Of a stretch of 64,000 nucleotides of DNA, positions 27,301-35,814 are shown piece by piece. Below the pieces are notes generated by a model. That model had not been told where the DNA came from. It did not search any database and was given only the letters and a program-made list of their open reading frames with translations. Both the position numbers and the translations under genes were made by a program. The stretch covers positions 114,220-178,219 of the forward strand of contig NZ_JAGKSD010000004.1 of NCBI RefSeq assembly GCF_017942225.1, read 5' to 3'. The DNA comes from Corynebacterium sp. Marseille-P3884 (GTDB taxonomy: Bacteria > Actinomycetota > Actinomycetes > Mycobacteriales > Mycobacteriaceae). Within the stretch, counting starts at the first letter, position 1. Every line of letters starts with the position of its first letter.

Positions 27301-28391
27301 ATGAAGATCTAGCGGATCAAATTTCCGAGATCGCACAACGCGGTTTGGCATACGGCATTCACGTCGTGCTTGTCACGGGCCGCTGGGCGGATTTTCGCCT
27401 GCAGCTGCAAGCTGTGATCGGCACACGACTTGAGTTCGCGTTGAATGACCCGATCGACTCTGCGATTGGGAAGAAGGTTTCGGAAGGGCTCGTGGGTCTT
27501 CCCACCGGCAGGGCCGCAACCGCGGATGGGCTGTACAGCCAGATTGCGCTTCCGGTTCTGGGGCGCGGATCTACTGCCAAGGGGGCAACGGCTCAGGAGA
27601 CCGTTGAAACTATCGCTGAGGCCTGGCCGAAATCAAGTGCACCGAAGGTGCGTATGCTCCCTGCGGAAGTCTCGTTGGCATCGATTCGCACGTCGCACCC
27701 GACTGTGCCGCCGGTGCGAATGGGGTTGGCGGAGTCGACGTTGTCTCCGGCTCGATTCGACCCAGAGGGCGATGAGCGACACGTGTTGGTAATCGGTGAC
27801 GCAAAGTCCGGAAAGACTACCGCACTGAAGACTTACATTTCCGAGATCTTGGAGGACAAGCAACCTGGCGATGTGATGTTCGGAGTGTGGGATTTGCGCC
27901 GTGGGTTGTTGGGGGCCGTGCCGGACGAGTTCCTTGGCGGCTTCGCTGGGACCAGGAAAGGCTGCGAAACTCTCGCTAAGGGCATAGCAGGAGAATTGGA
28001 GCGACGGCTACCAGGGCCGGATGTGACGGTCGAGCAGCTACGGAACCGCACATGGTGGAAAGGTCCGGAGATCTATCTGGTCGTTGATAATCTCGATAGC
28101 TTCGAAGGCAGCAGCAACCCACTCAAGCCCATCGTTCCGTTCATAAATCAGGCAGCTGACTTGGGGTTGCACATGATTGTTGCCCGCCGCTCCACAGGTA
28201 TGGCTCGCGGCGGGTATGACCCGATCATGCAAGCGATACGGGAAGCAGGCGCAGCTGGAGTGCTGCTTTCCGGCGACCGCCAAGAAGGGGCGATTTACCC
28301 GCGGATTTTCCTGAAGCAACTTCCTCCGGGGCGTGCACAGTGGGTGAATCGAGCGGGCCGTGTGGAGATGATTCAGGTGGCGCGACCCTAA
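24357..28391 (+). CDS. eccC: Type VII secretion ATPase EccC (EccCa-EccCb fused)
   Basis: 1344-residue motor ATPase that recognises and drives WXG100 substrates. Two TM helices lie near residues 41-85, followed by a coiled segment and three FtsK/SpoIIIE-type ATPase domains. Walker A motifs are GATGSGKS near residue 501, GAPQSGKTT near 861 and GDAKSGKTT near 1146. Walker B of the first domain is VVIDEFGEL, complete. Unlike mycobacterial ESX-1, the a and b halves are one polypeptide, as in ESX-3/4 and Firmicutes. The start is ATG 24357; the frame is open to 24327 but that has no better signal. It is transcribed with, or just upstream of, the substrate operon beginning at 28488. Confidence 0.95.
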   Translation: MSTRIVHRPARLHRTIPQEKPLDVAQIPTIRARSGGANALTLMMPIVGGTGMVLMMMSSGNPIRMVVGGVMFVAVILGAIGMFIRQRTGSRRQAEEERTRFLEHLQELEEEVREVAQKQQVEALTRHPHPRSLLDVTRDPYRLWERRRGDEDFLVARLGTGVGTMARGINVPPAKDPMSVAEPLSQAHLDRMMRRTSTIEGLPIAIPARGVVSLVGPAEITAEAVRSIVSQIAVFHAPDDVRLHLGLPLSNNDDGQWALWLPHLLSPESFDGPIGKRNVSYDEETCEELLAELDERAEELVERSRYQLAELDREHLVLVVNMDHPHGKLISAKAGAIRSLQAARVTLLATSSVQHLEPSHVDVRVLFSPDRSFKVQLLDRGEIREPESGEKGYAERVLYGGDKGTLDEVSPAIAESVARGVSPLRLVEDASPDSALERTIALDDMLGIANFASYDIEQAWAPNGERSFLNVPFGIGADGEPMRLDIKESAKSGMGPHGLCVGATGSGKSEVLRTLVLSQVICHPPDQLSLVLVDFKGGATFAGLEPLPHTAAIVDNLEDGAGLVDRLHDSILGEIQRRQRVLQQAGNLANVGEYNKLRDEGKVTDPLPVLFVVIDEFGELLAAKPDFIELFVQIGRIGRSIGVHLLLASQRLEEGRLRGLESYLSYRIGLRTFSAQESRAAIGSTAAHELPPIPGSGYLKVDPDIFDRFKAAYVSGPYEAIEQAHERELPPVPMPLHLTNTTEEWLARRQAEFNTQLDNQREAQRAAAGDDAGQIPTTLDVVVSRLAPAAPRTRQIWLPPLPAQMNLVDTLGSVTATSDRGLSAPSAGHMVLTLGVKDKPMEQWQGPLTLDLSGAGGNAAIMGAPQSGKTTALRTLVTSAALTHTPQEVNFYLIDMAGSALTYLEDLPHVGTVATRFDQDQLRRTVAEVGAFMVEREQLFSAHQISDVDEMRRMHKQGLLSNLPAADIVLAVDGWATLRKDYEDLADQISEIAQRGLAYGIHVVLVTGRWADFRLQLQAVIGTRLEFALNDPIDSAIGKKVSEGLVGLPTGRAATADGLYSQIALPVLGRGSTAKGATAQETVETIAEAWPKSSAPKVRMLPAEVSLASIRTSHPTVPPVRMGLAESTLSPARFDPEGDERHVLVIGDAKSGKTTALKTYISEILEDKQPGDVMFGVWDLRRGLLGAVPDEFLGGFAGTRKGCETLAKGIAGELERRLPGPDVTVEQLRNRTWWKGPEIYLVVDNLDSFEGSSNPLKPIVPFINQAADLGLHMIVARRSTGMARGGYDPIMQAIREAGAAGVLLSGDRQEGAIYPRIFLKQLPPGRAQWVNRAGRVEMIQVARP

Positions 28392-28422
28392 GAACACGCT
28401 TAAAGTGTCTTAAGCCAGTCTT

Positions 28423-28441
28423 TCAGGTGAGCCTAACGTGC
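28423..28441 (+). promoter_or_regulatory. Possible DtxR/IdeR-type iron box
   Basis: TCAGGTGAGCCTAACGTGC matches 14 of 19 positions of the DtxR palindrome consensus TTAGGTTAGCCTAACCTAA and is intergenic, 47 bases before the gene at 28488. Matches of this quality can arise by chance about once in such a window at even base composition, so this is a candidate only. Confidence 0.35.
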
Positions 28442-28487
28442 TCTGACAAGATTCAAACGTATGTAGCTCCAACGAAAGGGTTAACGG

Positions 28488-29258
28488 ATGGCACCTGCGG
28501 TCGCAGATGACAAGCCTTTAGTCGCGCTGCCAGAGAATGCACCTCGACCACCGTTTGTGTGGTCGGCCAGTCTGCCGACAACATGGCGCATCATTGATTT
28601 GGATCCATCGCGGATGGATTCGAATATCGCTAATTTGCTTCGCGACGATGATCTTGTTCCGGGGGTGCGGTTGAGCAGCGCACAACGCCGCGCGATGCAG
28701 CAGTCGTTGAAGGACATGGCCACCCAAGCTAGGGAAGCTGGTGTTTTGCTGGCCCTTGTGCAGCCGGGTGTGGACGACGGAGAGATTTCGGTGGTTCCCT
28801 TACTTCTTCGTTGGGCGGACTCTGCACCAGTTCCGGCAAGTGTGCTATCCGCTCAAAAGCAAGTGGGCTCTAAGGCCGACACAAGCGTTGAGCCTACGAG
28901 ATCCGGCGAAAGCTTTTTGCTTGCTTGCACCGAGGGACAAGCTGGGCCGCTAACTCAGCGGAGAACGGTCTACCATCACCAGGCATTCGTGCCGATTGCT
29001 TCCAGCACGTGGACGCTGACGGTGTCCTCCACCGCTCCTAGCGAATCTGTCAGCAGCGAAGTACGGGACATTGTTGCTAGGGTGGCAGCCAGTGTGATGG
29101 GTCACACTGAAATCACCGCCTCGGCATGCATCCTCAGCGACGCTGTTGAGCATGAAAAGAAAGCCGAGACGGAAGAGAATAATGAAGTGGAGAAGCCTGG
29201 AGCGGGATTGTCCCGTGTCTGGGTGCGTGGAGAGGGGGTTTACAATCATGCCGAGTGA
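28488..29258 (+). CDS. Hypothetical protein of the type VII secretion locus
   Basis: 256-residue soluble protein between eccC and the WXG100-class genes. No signal peptide or membrane helix is seen. Middle and C-terminal parts are strand-rich (ISVVPLLLRWADSAPVP, SSTWTLTVSSTAPSES) with a helix VSSEVRDIVARVAASVMG; the last 40 residues are charged and possibly disordered. The start is ATG 28488 with GAAAGGG upstream. Its stop overlaps the next gene by 11 bases. Position would suit an EspG-like substrate chaperone, but sequence similarity to EspG is not evident, so the function is open. Confidence 0.65.
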   Translation: MAPAVADDKPLVALPENAPRPPFVWSASLPTTWRIIDLDPSRMDSNIANLLRDDDLVPGVRLSSAQRRAMQQSLKDMATQAREAGVLLALVQPGVDDGEISVVPLLLRWADSAPVPASVLSAQKQVGSKADTSVEPTRSGESFLLACTEGQAGPLTQRRTVYHHQAFVPIASSTWTLTVSSTAPSESVSSEVRDIVARVAASVMGHTEITASACILSDAVEHEKKAETEENNEVEKPGAGLSRVWVRGEGVYNHAE

Positions 29259-29574
29259 TTACTGGCGGGTGCCAATCACAGACCTGCAGACAATTGACGC
29301 AAAGCTCAAGGCTTTGGACGAGAGTGTGTCCTCTGTAGAAAAAGCCGCCGATGGAGCAGAAGGCGTCGACGATATTCATGGGGCGAAAATCACTTCAGCG
29401 GTCAGTGGCTTCTTTAGTGATTGGAAGGCATCGCGCGAATCGTTGCTAGACAACGTTGGGGTGCTCGGAGAGGCAGCGGGCATGATCGCTTCCACTGCGG
29501 AGACATTCGACACGGAAGTGGCCGGCAACCTCAACGAAATGGCAGGACAGCTGCGTCCCGGGGAGGGTGCGTAG
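29248..29574 (+). CDS. EspC/WXG100-class small helical protein
   Basis: 108-residue protein predicted as two long helices separated by a turn near FFSDWKASRESL. This resembles the helix-turn-helix of the ESAT-6/WXG100 superfamily, with WKA in place of WXG, and of the EspC-type secretion targets. ATG 29248 overlaps the upstream stop; an in-frame start at 29146 lies wholly inside the upstream gene. Its stop codon directly abuts the next ATG (29575), so the pair is translationally coupled and likely forms a heterodimer with the WXG100 protein that follows. Confidence 0.75.
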   Translation: MPSDYWRVPITDLQTIDAKLKALDESVSSVEKAADGAEGVDDIHGAKITSAVSGFFSDWKASRESLLDNVGVLGEAAGMIASTAETFDTEVAGNLNEMAGQLRPGEGA

Positions 29575-29877
29575 ATGTCGGCTGGTGTTTATGCGTTTCG
29601 TACCTCTCATGCGGATGAAGGTTCCTCCGACATTGTGTCCGTGATGAAAAGCATTCGGGAGACTATCGACAGGATTCGCAGTGACGTAGATGCGCTGAAA
29701 CCCGATTGGGAAGGGTCTGAAGCGGAACTCTACGACAACATAAATCGGGAGTGGCGGAAAGCTGCTCGGCAGATCAACGACATCCTTAACGATGTTTCCA
29801 AGGCTCTCACCAGCATCAAAGATGCAAATGGTGAGGTGCGTACCCAAATCCAAACGGAGCTGGACAACATGACCTAG
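29575..29877 (+). CDS. WXG100 family type VII secretion protein
   Basis: 100-residue ESAT-6-like protein with the turn motif W-E-G-S-E near residue 43 flanked by two amphipathic helices. Such proteins leave the cell as helical hairpin dimers through EccC/EccD. It begins immediately after the stop of the preceding EspC-like gene. It is a paralogue of the protein at 30338: both start M(S)xGVYA(F/Y), with a similar WEGSEx(E)xY block. No C-terminal YxxxD/E signal is obvious, so it may depend on its partner for export. Confidence 0.9.
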   Translation: MSAGVYAFRTSHADEGSSDIVSVMKSIRETIDRIRSDVDALKPDWEGSEAELYDNINREWRKAARQINDILNDVSKALTSIKDANGEVRTQIQTELDNMT

Positions 29878-29951
29878 ATCATCTCAACGGTTGAATTGAG
29901 CCAGCTTCCACTTCCTTCAGAAAAATACAGCTCCAAGAAAGGAATATTTCC

Positions 29952-30290
29952 ATGTCCCAGTCGAACGAGATGTCCGTTGAGCACTCAGCGGTGTCGTCCC
30001 ACGTTTCTTCGCTCCAGGACAACCACAGCCAGCTAAAGACGCAGTCGAGTCAGTTTCTCTCCGCCATCGAACCACTGAAGAACTCCTGGAAAGGCACCTC
30101 GGTAGCCGCATGGGAGAACATGACGAATGCGTGGCACGACAACATGGAAGATATCAACAATGCGCTTGAACAGCTGACTGGCCGTGTGGAACAGGCCGGT
30201 AAGGACTACCAGGCCGGCGAGGAAGAGCAGACCTCGATGCTTCAGCAGCGTTTCGCTGGCATGGAATTCAACAACGGTCCGATCCTCTAA
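29952..30290 (+). CDS. WXG100 family type VII secretion protein
   Basis: 112-residue ESAT-6/CFP-10-like protein with W-K-G near residue 46 in the inter-helix turn. The C-terminal helix carries YQAGEEEQ, a candidate YxxxE-type secretion signal. GGAATATTT lies before ATG 29952, and AAGAAAGG at about 29935 gives the ribosome site. It is likely the CFP-10-like partner in a heterodimer with the protein at 30338, 47 bases downstream. It lies in the operon running from 28488 to the toxin gene. Confidence 0.9.
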   Translation: MSQSNEMSVEHSAVSSHVSSLQDNHSQLKTQSSQFLSAIEPLKNSWKGTSVAAWENMTNAWHDNMEDINNALEQLTGRVEQAGKDYQAGEEEQTSMLQQRFAGMEFNNGPIL

Positions 30291-30337
30291 TCCCAATCCA
30301 ACACATACCCAGATCTAATTCTTAAAGGAGCGCCATT

Positions 30338-30631
30338 ATGGGTGTTTATGCGTACAACCGTCAGGATGCGGAGCAGACCGCTGATGATCTGAACAGTGTC
30401 ATGGACGGCATTGAGTCGACGTTGTCTGAGATGGAATCCGATATCCAAAAATTGTCTGCTGGTTGGGAAGGCTCCGAGCAGGAGACCTACCGCGGTGTTC
30501 ACGGCAAGTGGACCTCTGCGGCACAGAACATCAAGTCGATTTTGGGCCAGGTTCGTTCGGCCCTTGATGAGAACACGTCGGCTGTGACTGAGACTCGTTC
30601 CCGCGCTTCTCAGTCGCTTGTTGGTGAGTAA
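30338..30631 (+). CDS. WXG100 family type VII secretion protein
   Basis: 97-residue ESAT-6-like protein with the motif W-E-G-S-E near residue 43 between two helices, and AAAGGAG at about 30325 as ribosome site. It is closely similar to the protein at 29575, so the locus holds two ESAT-6-like and two partner-like small proteins, arranged in pairs. It lies 62 bases before the RHS toxin gene and may act as the adaptor that guides the toxin to EccC. Confidence 0.9.
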   Translation: MGVYAYNRQDAEQTADDLNSVMDGIESTLSEMESDIQKLSAGWEGSEQETYRGVHGKWTSAAQNIKSILGQVRSALDENTSAVTETRSRASQSLVGE

Positions 30632-30693
30632 TCCGTATTAAGTAAAACTAGCTTCCCGATTCGGGTCCTGATTGCGAAAGGTCTCTACGAGTA

Positions 30694-33600
30694 ATGCCTG
30701 TGCCGAGTTTGCCGCCGTTTTTCACCTTCCGCCCGGATAATTTCCACATTGGAGGCAGCGTATCGACGTTGATGGCAGCTGCCGTTCGGTGGCGTACCTT
30801 CGGTGATAGCGCGCTTGAGGCTGCCTCCGCGATGCGGTCGATCAACGATGGCGGCTTTGAAGGGACAGAGGGCGACAGGTTCAGGGAGCTAGTTAACAGT
30901 GATTTCCCGTCAAACTTGCAAGTGACGGGTGATGCTCACGTTGGTGTCGCCGACGCAATCTCGCGTTATGCCACTTTGTTGAGTGAGCGTAAGGCGGAAA
31001 TGGCGACTCTTGAGACCACCGCTCGTGGCAGTCATGCGGCCGTCAACGCTGCCGCCGCTAATGTCAACGCTGCTGAGGCAGCTCTGGCGGCCGCTCCGGA
31101 TCCAGCGTCGAAGTCGGCCGCGGCGGCCGCGTTGGCGGCGGCGACCGCAGAACATCAAGCGGCGCTCGGCGTCTGGGAAGGGAACCTTGCAACCGCGCAG
31201 GGTATCCGCACCATGCTCGGAACAGATGCTGAAGCACAAGCTGCCATCATTGATACACAGTCGCGCAAAGCGTTCAAGGACAACCCGAAGCCGTGGGAAG
31301 CTGCATGGGACGCGGTGAGCGATTGGCTGAACGAGCACGGGGATATCCTGAGCTTCATCGCGGATGCACTGCAGATTGTCGGTGCGATCGCGATGTTCAT
31401 CTGCCCCGTTGTCGGTGCTGTACTGCTGGGCATTGGCGTCGGCTTGAAGGGGCTTTTGGCGGCGGCTGGTGTGGTCAGCTGGGGTGAATTCGCCTTCGAC
31501 CTGGCGACTGCTGGCCCGCTAGGGGTGTTAGGCAAAGCCGTAAAGGCCGGAAAACTAGGCACCACGGCGGCCAAAGGCCTGAACAAGGCATCGAGCATGG
31601 GCACAAAAGCCTTGTCGTCGGTGAAATCTGCTGCTTCCTCTGCAGCATCGAAGGCTGCACTGAAGACGGCTGGCGGGATCAACAGAGTCGGTAGCGAGAA
31701 ATTGGCAAAGAGCTTCTATCGCACTGTCACTCGTGGCGATGAAGTCTGCTTCAAACTTGAGCCGGTGGATATGGCCACCGGCAATATGGTCGATTTCAAA
31801 ACGGATGTCTTCATCGATGGCATCCTCCCGTTGGTGCTCGACCGTAATGCGAACACGAACCATGAATTAGGACGTGCCCTCGGCCCGCGTTGGGTTTCGA
31901 CGATGGATATCCGGCTCGAGATTTGTGCTGATGAAGTGCTAATGTTGGCGCCCGATGGCGCTCTTCTGACGTTCCCGCCGGCGCCGACCGACGGTTCGGA
32001 GGTTCGCGCAGACGGACGCCCGTGGTTGTTGTCTTATGCAGACGGCGCATATCGGGTGCGAAATATCGCTGCTGGTTTGACCTATTCTTTCCGCTTGTTC
32101 GATCTCGATTGTGACAGTGAGGATACAGCGTCCCCAGGGGTGAAGGATGAATCACCCTCGTTGGGTGGGTCCTATGTGGCAGCGATTATTCCGTCTGGTT
32201 CTTTGGCGGAAACGGTCGATGCCGGGATGGAAGTCGGGCTTTCCAGCGTGGTTCACCATACCGGTGCCTCGATCGAATACACCTGGGATGTAGTCTCAGG
32301 GCACATGGTGCGTATGCGCCGCAGCGATGGCACAATTCTTGACCTTGAATGGGATAAAGCTGTCGGCCGAGTGGCCCATGTTTACGTTTCAAACCCGTCA
32401 ACCCACCCGGATGAAGATCCTCTGAGGTTAATCTCCTACGCATACGATGCTTACGGGCAATTGATCCGCGTCATTAATTCCAATGATGGTGCGTTGGAAT
32501 ACCACTACGACGAACACGGACGGATGAATGCTTGGACGGACCGAAATGGAGTGTCCTACTTTTACCGGTTCGATGAATTCGGCCGGGTGCACTCTCAGGT
32601 CGGTACTGGTGGCATGTTCCCGAACATCGTCTATTGGGCCGATGATGAAGGTGATGATGCGCCAGAGGGCGGTCGTTTGTGTGTAGCGATTGAGACCGCC
32701 GGGGAGTTTAAGGGCGACCCACTGGAGTTGGGCAACAGCGTTGTCGATGAGTATTTCGCTCGCCTCGAGGAATTACCACTCTACAAAGCGCTCGTCGAAG
32801 GAGGGCTAACAGCCGCAGGCATCACTGGTCGCGGACGTACTTCTTCTCGCGACGACGAAACCTGGACCGTGCCAGGCGAGTGGCTGCACGATGACTTTCT
32901 TGGCGATATCCGCCCGACTGTGTATCGCTCCACGCCGGCTGGTGACGTGTGGCGCATTGTCACTCCCGAAGGCGGAATCGAGGACACCTCGTACAACGAA
33001 TATCACCAGAAAACTGCGATTACGAACTCCGCAGGTGCGACGACTAGCTACACGTTCAACGAAGACGGTGTATTGGTAGCTACTGCGTACCCTGGAGGAT
33101 TGACTGAGTACGTTGAACCAGGTGCGTGGGCAAAGCCCGTGCGTATCTTAGGTACGGACGGGCTTGCCACCGAATGCGAGATCGATACATTTGGGCTGGT
33201 GTCCGCTGTGACTACACCAGCTGGAGAAACGACTGCTCACTCCTATGATGTGCGGTCCAGCGGAATCGTTCCAGCAGCTACGATCCGTCCTGATGGGACT
33301 ACCACCGCGATTGAGGCTGATGATGCTGGGCGCATCATAGCGACCACGGACGCCGCGGGGCGGCGAACGAGCATTCTTCGCGACGTTCGGGGTCTGCCAA
33401 TTGAAACTATTGACCCGGCAGAGGCTTGTACACGTATTGAATACACACCTGAGGGTTGGCCCGCACTTGTAACACACCCCGACGGCACCCAGGTGTCCGC
33501 CGTTTATGACGGTGAAGGTAACCAAGTCTCATCAACGAACGAGATCGGCGCAGTGACGACGAGCCATTTCACTGTGTTCGACAAACTCAGCGCTGCAACG

Positions 33601-35814
33601 GATGCCACCGGAGAAACAACGCGCGTGGAATATAACACGCAGATGCAGCCGGTGCGTCTTAGGAATGCTGACGGAAATGTGTGGCAATACGCTTATGACC
33701 TAGACGGTATGGTTGTTGGCGAAATCGACTACAACGGAATTGCCCGAACGAACACACTCAGCGCCGATGGTTTGACTAGCACAGTTACTACTCCAGCGGG
33801 AACAACTACTTACGTGCGTCATCCTGACGGCCGGACACACACAGTCTCAGATGCGCTGGGAGTGAAAACTTATTTTTACAACGAATTCAACCACCTAACC
33901 GGCATTCAAGGCCCCCAAGCCACAATCGAGTTCGAGCGCGATGGGTACCAACGGATAATTAAGGAGACCGTGACCCTTCCGAGTGGGGAATCGACCGTTC
34001 ACGCGCTAACCATCGACGCTACCGGAAACGTCGCATCTGAGCATGTCACTTTGCCCCTCGGGGACGCGTTTACCACCACATTCAAACGCGACGAAGGAGG
34101 CGAAATCGCTGGAACGACTCACACACGCAAGCTGCCTGGATCCGAGCTAACCGAAATCGTTGCGGAGATGCGGTACAGAAAAGATGCGCGTGGCGTCCGT
34201 AGCCAACTGTCTACTGGTTCTGTTATTCGTAACTTCGGCAGGGATGCTCGCGGTCGCACAAGAGCTGATACTTTGTCTGTGCTAGATAACAGTGCAGAAG
34301 GTGGTCTCCGCACCGTCTCGTCGCGCATGTTCACGTGGCGAAATGACAGTGCGCTATCAATGGTTACCGACTTCCTGCGCGGTGTTACTTCTTTTGATCT
34401 CGATTCTGTGGGGCGAGTCACTCGGCTAAACCGAATTTCGAATTCCAGAGATAATTCGGTCACAGAGGGTGAGAGGAGTTTGGTAGAAGAGCACTATGGA
34501 TTCACCGCTGCTGGCGTTCTCAATTTGATTAACGCACCAGACCCTGAAACCCCATTGTCGGATAACGGTCGTTCCAAGTCTGATTGCCGGGTCGAGTTCA
34601 ATGGCACTATGCCAACGCGGGTGGGGCGTTCCACCTACATGTACGACGCAGCCGGTCGTGTGATTCAGACCGTCACCAAGCGAATTAGTAAAAAGCCACT
34701 CACGCGCCGGTTTTTCTATGCATCTGGAGAACAACCTATTGGGTTTTCGACTTCCGATGAGCCAGAGATTGGGTACCGCTACGTTTACGATCCGCTAGGT
34801 CGACGTGTAGCCAAGGAACGCATCTGCAGTGTGACGGGGCGACTGATTGCCCGCACAGTGTTTACGCATTCGGATGATCAGATCATTGCTGAGCAGTTAA
34901 CTTATTCATCCGAAGCGGAGACCTCCGGGAATGGCCGTGTGTGGACGGTAGATCCTGAAACTGGGTTCCTTACCGGGCAAATCGAATTTGCTCCGAAACG
35001 AATGAATGTATCCGGCGTCCCAGGGCCAGGCGGGCAAGCGGATTCCACTTTGTCTTTCGAGTTGATCATGGCCGATCTAGCCGGATCGCCTCAAGAACTT
35101 GTGAATCCCGACTCGGGTGATATCAGCGGTACGGCTGTGCAAACTCTATACGGAGTCCGCGCGTGGACCGGAAAAAGTGAATGCCCGTTGTTGTTCATGG
35201 GGCAGTACTCAGATGCAGAATCTGGGTGGGTGTACAATAGATATCGCTATTATGACCCACATGCCGGTGTGTACAACGGCCAGGATCCACTAGGCGTTAG
35301 CGGGCGAATTGCCTCCGCTCAAGGCTATGTTGATCATGCCGCGCACTGGTTTGATGCGTTGGGTTTGGAAGCACACAGCGTGACAGTAGACGAATTACGT
35401 GCAGCTGGCGTACCTGAAAGTGAGATCGCCAGGACAGAAAAGTGGCTCAATCACAATCCATCGTCGCGCGAAGTTACGGTTTACAGTGCGCATCGCAAAG
35501 ACGGAAGCATGGAATATGTCGGCCAGACCAACGATTTTGAGCGAAGGCAAGGGGAACACGGAGAGCGCTTCGGAAATAGGCTTCGGGAAGCAAGGATCAA
35601 TACCAAGGAGCTTTCAGAAGGCGCCGAAATGTTTACTCCACATCAGGCTCGGGCGCTTGAACAATCCGCAATCGTTGAGCACCGTATGCTTAAGGAGGGG
35701 GGAACTCTGGTGAATGCTAGGAACGAAATCGCGCCGGGTAGAGACATTCACGACAATGTCGTGATGTGGGCAAAGCATATGCGCGCAAAAGGCGCGGTAA
35801 AGTTTATTTTGTAG
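30694..35814 (+). CDS. RHS/YD-repeat polymorphic toxin with C-terminal GIY-YIG nuclease-like domain
   Basis: 1706-residue type VII secretion effector. Residues 1-130 are helical and resemble T7SS targeting regions; an Ala-rich coiled coil follows (about 110-170). Residues about 215-270 form a strongly hydrophobic Gly/Ala segment that could help membrane passage. A DUF6531-like start of the RHS shell begins near 349 (EPVDMATGN). YD repeats (YDEHGRMNAWTDRNG and others) span about 560-1500, and the shell closes with YRYYDPHAGVYNGQDPLG near 1512-1530. The remaining 175 residues are the toxin tip: VYSAHRKDG...EYVGQTNDFERRQGEH near 1594-1622 matches the GIY-YIG pattern, with later Glu (LEQSAIVEHR) and Asn (LVNARNE) as expected catalytic positions. 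A nuclease attacking competitor DNA or RNA is the likely role. The immunity gene follows at once. Confidence 0.88.
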   Translation: MPVPSLPPFFTFRPDNFHIGGSVSTLMAAAVRWRTFGDSALEAASAMRSINDGGFEGTEGDRFRELVNSDFPSNLQVTGDAHVGVADAISRYATLLSERKAEMATLETTARGSHAAVNAAAANVNAAEAALAAAPDPASKSAAAAALAAATAEHQAALGVWEGNLATAQGIRTMLGTDAEAQAAIIDTQSRKAFKDNPKPWEAAWDAVSDWLNEHGDILSFIADALQIVGAIAMFICPVVGAVLLGIGVGLKGLLAAAGVVSWGEFAFDLATAGPLGVLGKAVKAGKLGTTAAKGLNKASSMGTKALSSVKSAASSAASKAALKTAGGINRVGSEKLAKSFYRTVTRGDEVCFKLEPVDMATGNMVDFKTDVFIDGILPLVLDRNANTNHELGRALGPRWVSTMDIRLEICADEVLMLAPDGALLTFPPAPTDGSEVRADGRPWLLSYADGAYRVRNIAAGLTYSFRLFDLDCDSEDTASPGVKDESPSLGGSYVAAIIPSGSLAETVDAGMEVGLSSVVHHTGASIEYTWDVVSGHMVRMRRSDGTILDLEWDKAVGRVAHVYVSNPSTHPDEDPLRLISYAYDAYGQLIRVINSNDGALEYHYDEHGRMNAWTDRNGVSYFYRFDEFGRVHSQVGTGGMFPNIVYWADDEGDDAPEGGRLCVAIETAGEFKGDPLELGNSVVDEYFARLEELPLYKALVEGGLTAAGITGRGRTSSRDDETWTVPGEWLHDDFLGDIRPTVYRSTPAGDVWRIVTPEGGIEDTSYNEYHQKTAITNSAGATTSYTFNEDGVLVATAYPGGLTEYVEPGAWAKPVRILGTDGLATECEIDTFGLVSAVTTPAGETTAHSYDVRSSGIVPAATIRPDGTTTAIEADDAGRIIATTDAAGRRTSILRDVRGLPIETIDPAEACTRIEYTPEGWPALVTHPDGTQVSAVYDGEGNQVSSTNEIGAVTTSHFTVFDKLSAATDATGETTRVEYNTQMQPVRLRNADGNVWQYAYDLDGMVVGEIDYNGIARTNTLSADGLTSTVTTPAGTTTYVRHPDGRTHTVSDALGVKTYFYNEFNHLTGIQGPQATIEFERDGYQRIIKETVTLPSGESTVHALTIDATGNVASEHVTLPLGDAFTTTFKRDEGGEIAGTTHTRKLPGSELTEIVAEMRYRKDARGVRSQLSTGSVIRNFGRDARGRTRADTLSVLDNSAEGGLRTVSSRMFTWRNDSALSMVTDFLRGVTSFDLDSVGRVTRLNRISNSRDNSVTEGERSLVEEHYGFTAAGVLNLINAPDPETPLSDNGRSKSDCRVEFNGTMPTRVGRSTYMYDAAGRVIQTVTKRISKKPLTRRFFYASGEQPIGFSTSDEPEIGYRYVYDPLGRRVAKERICSVTGRLIARTVFTHSDDQIIAEQLTYSSEAETSGNGRVWTVDPETGFLTGQIEFAPKRMNVSGVPGPGGQADSTLSFELIMADLAGSPQELVNPDSGDISGTAVQTLYGVRAWTGKSECPLLFMGQYSDAESGWVYNRYRYYDPHAGVYNGQDPLGVSGRIASAQGYVDHAAHWFDALGLEAHSVTVDELRAAGVPESEIARTEKWLNHNPSSREVTVYSAHRKDGSMEYVGQTNDFERRQGEHGERFGNRLREARINTKELSEGAEMFTPHQARALEQSAIVEHRMLKEGGTLVNARNEIAPGRDIHDNVVMWAKHMRAKGAVKFIL

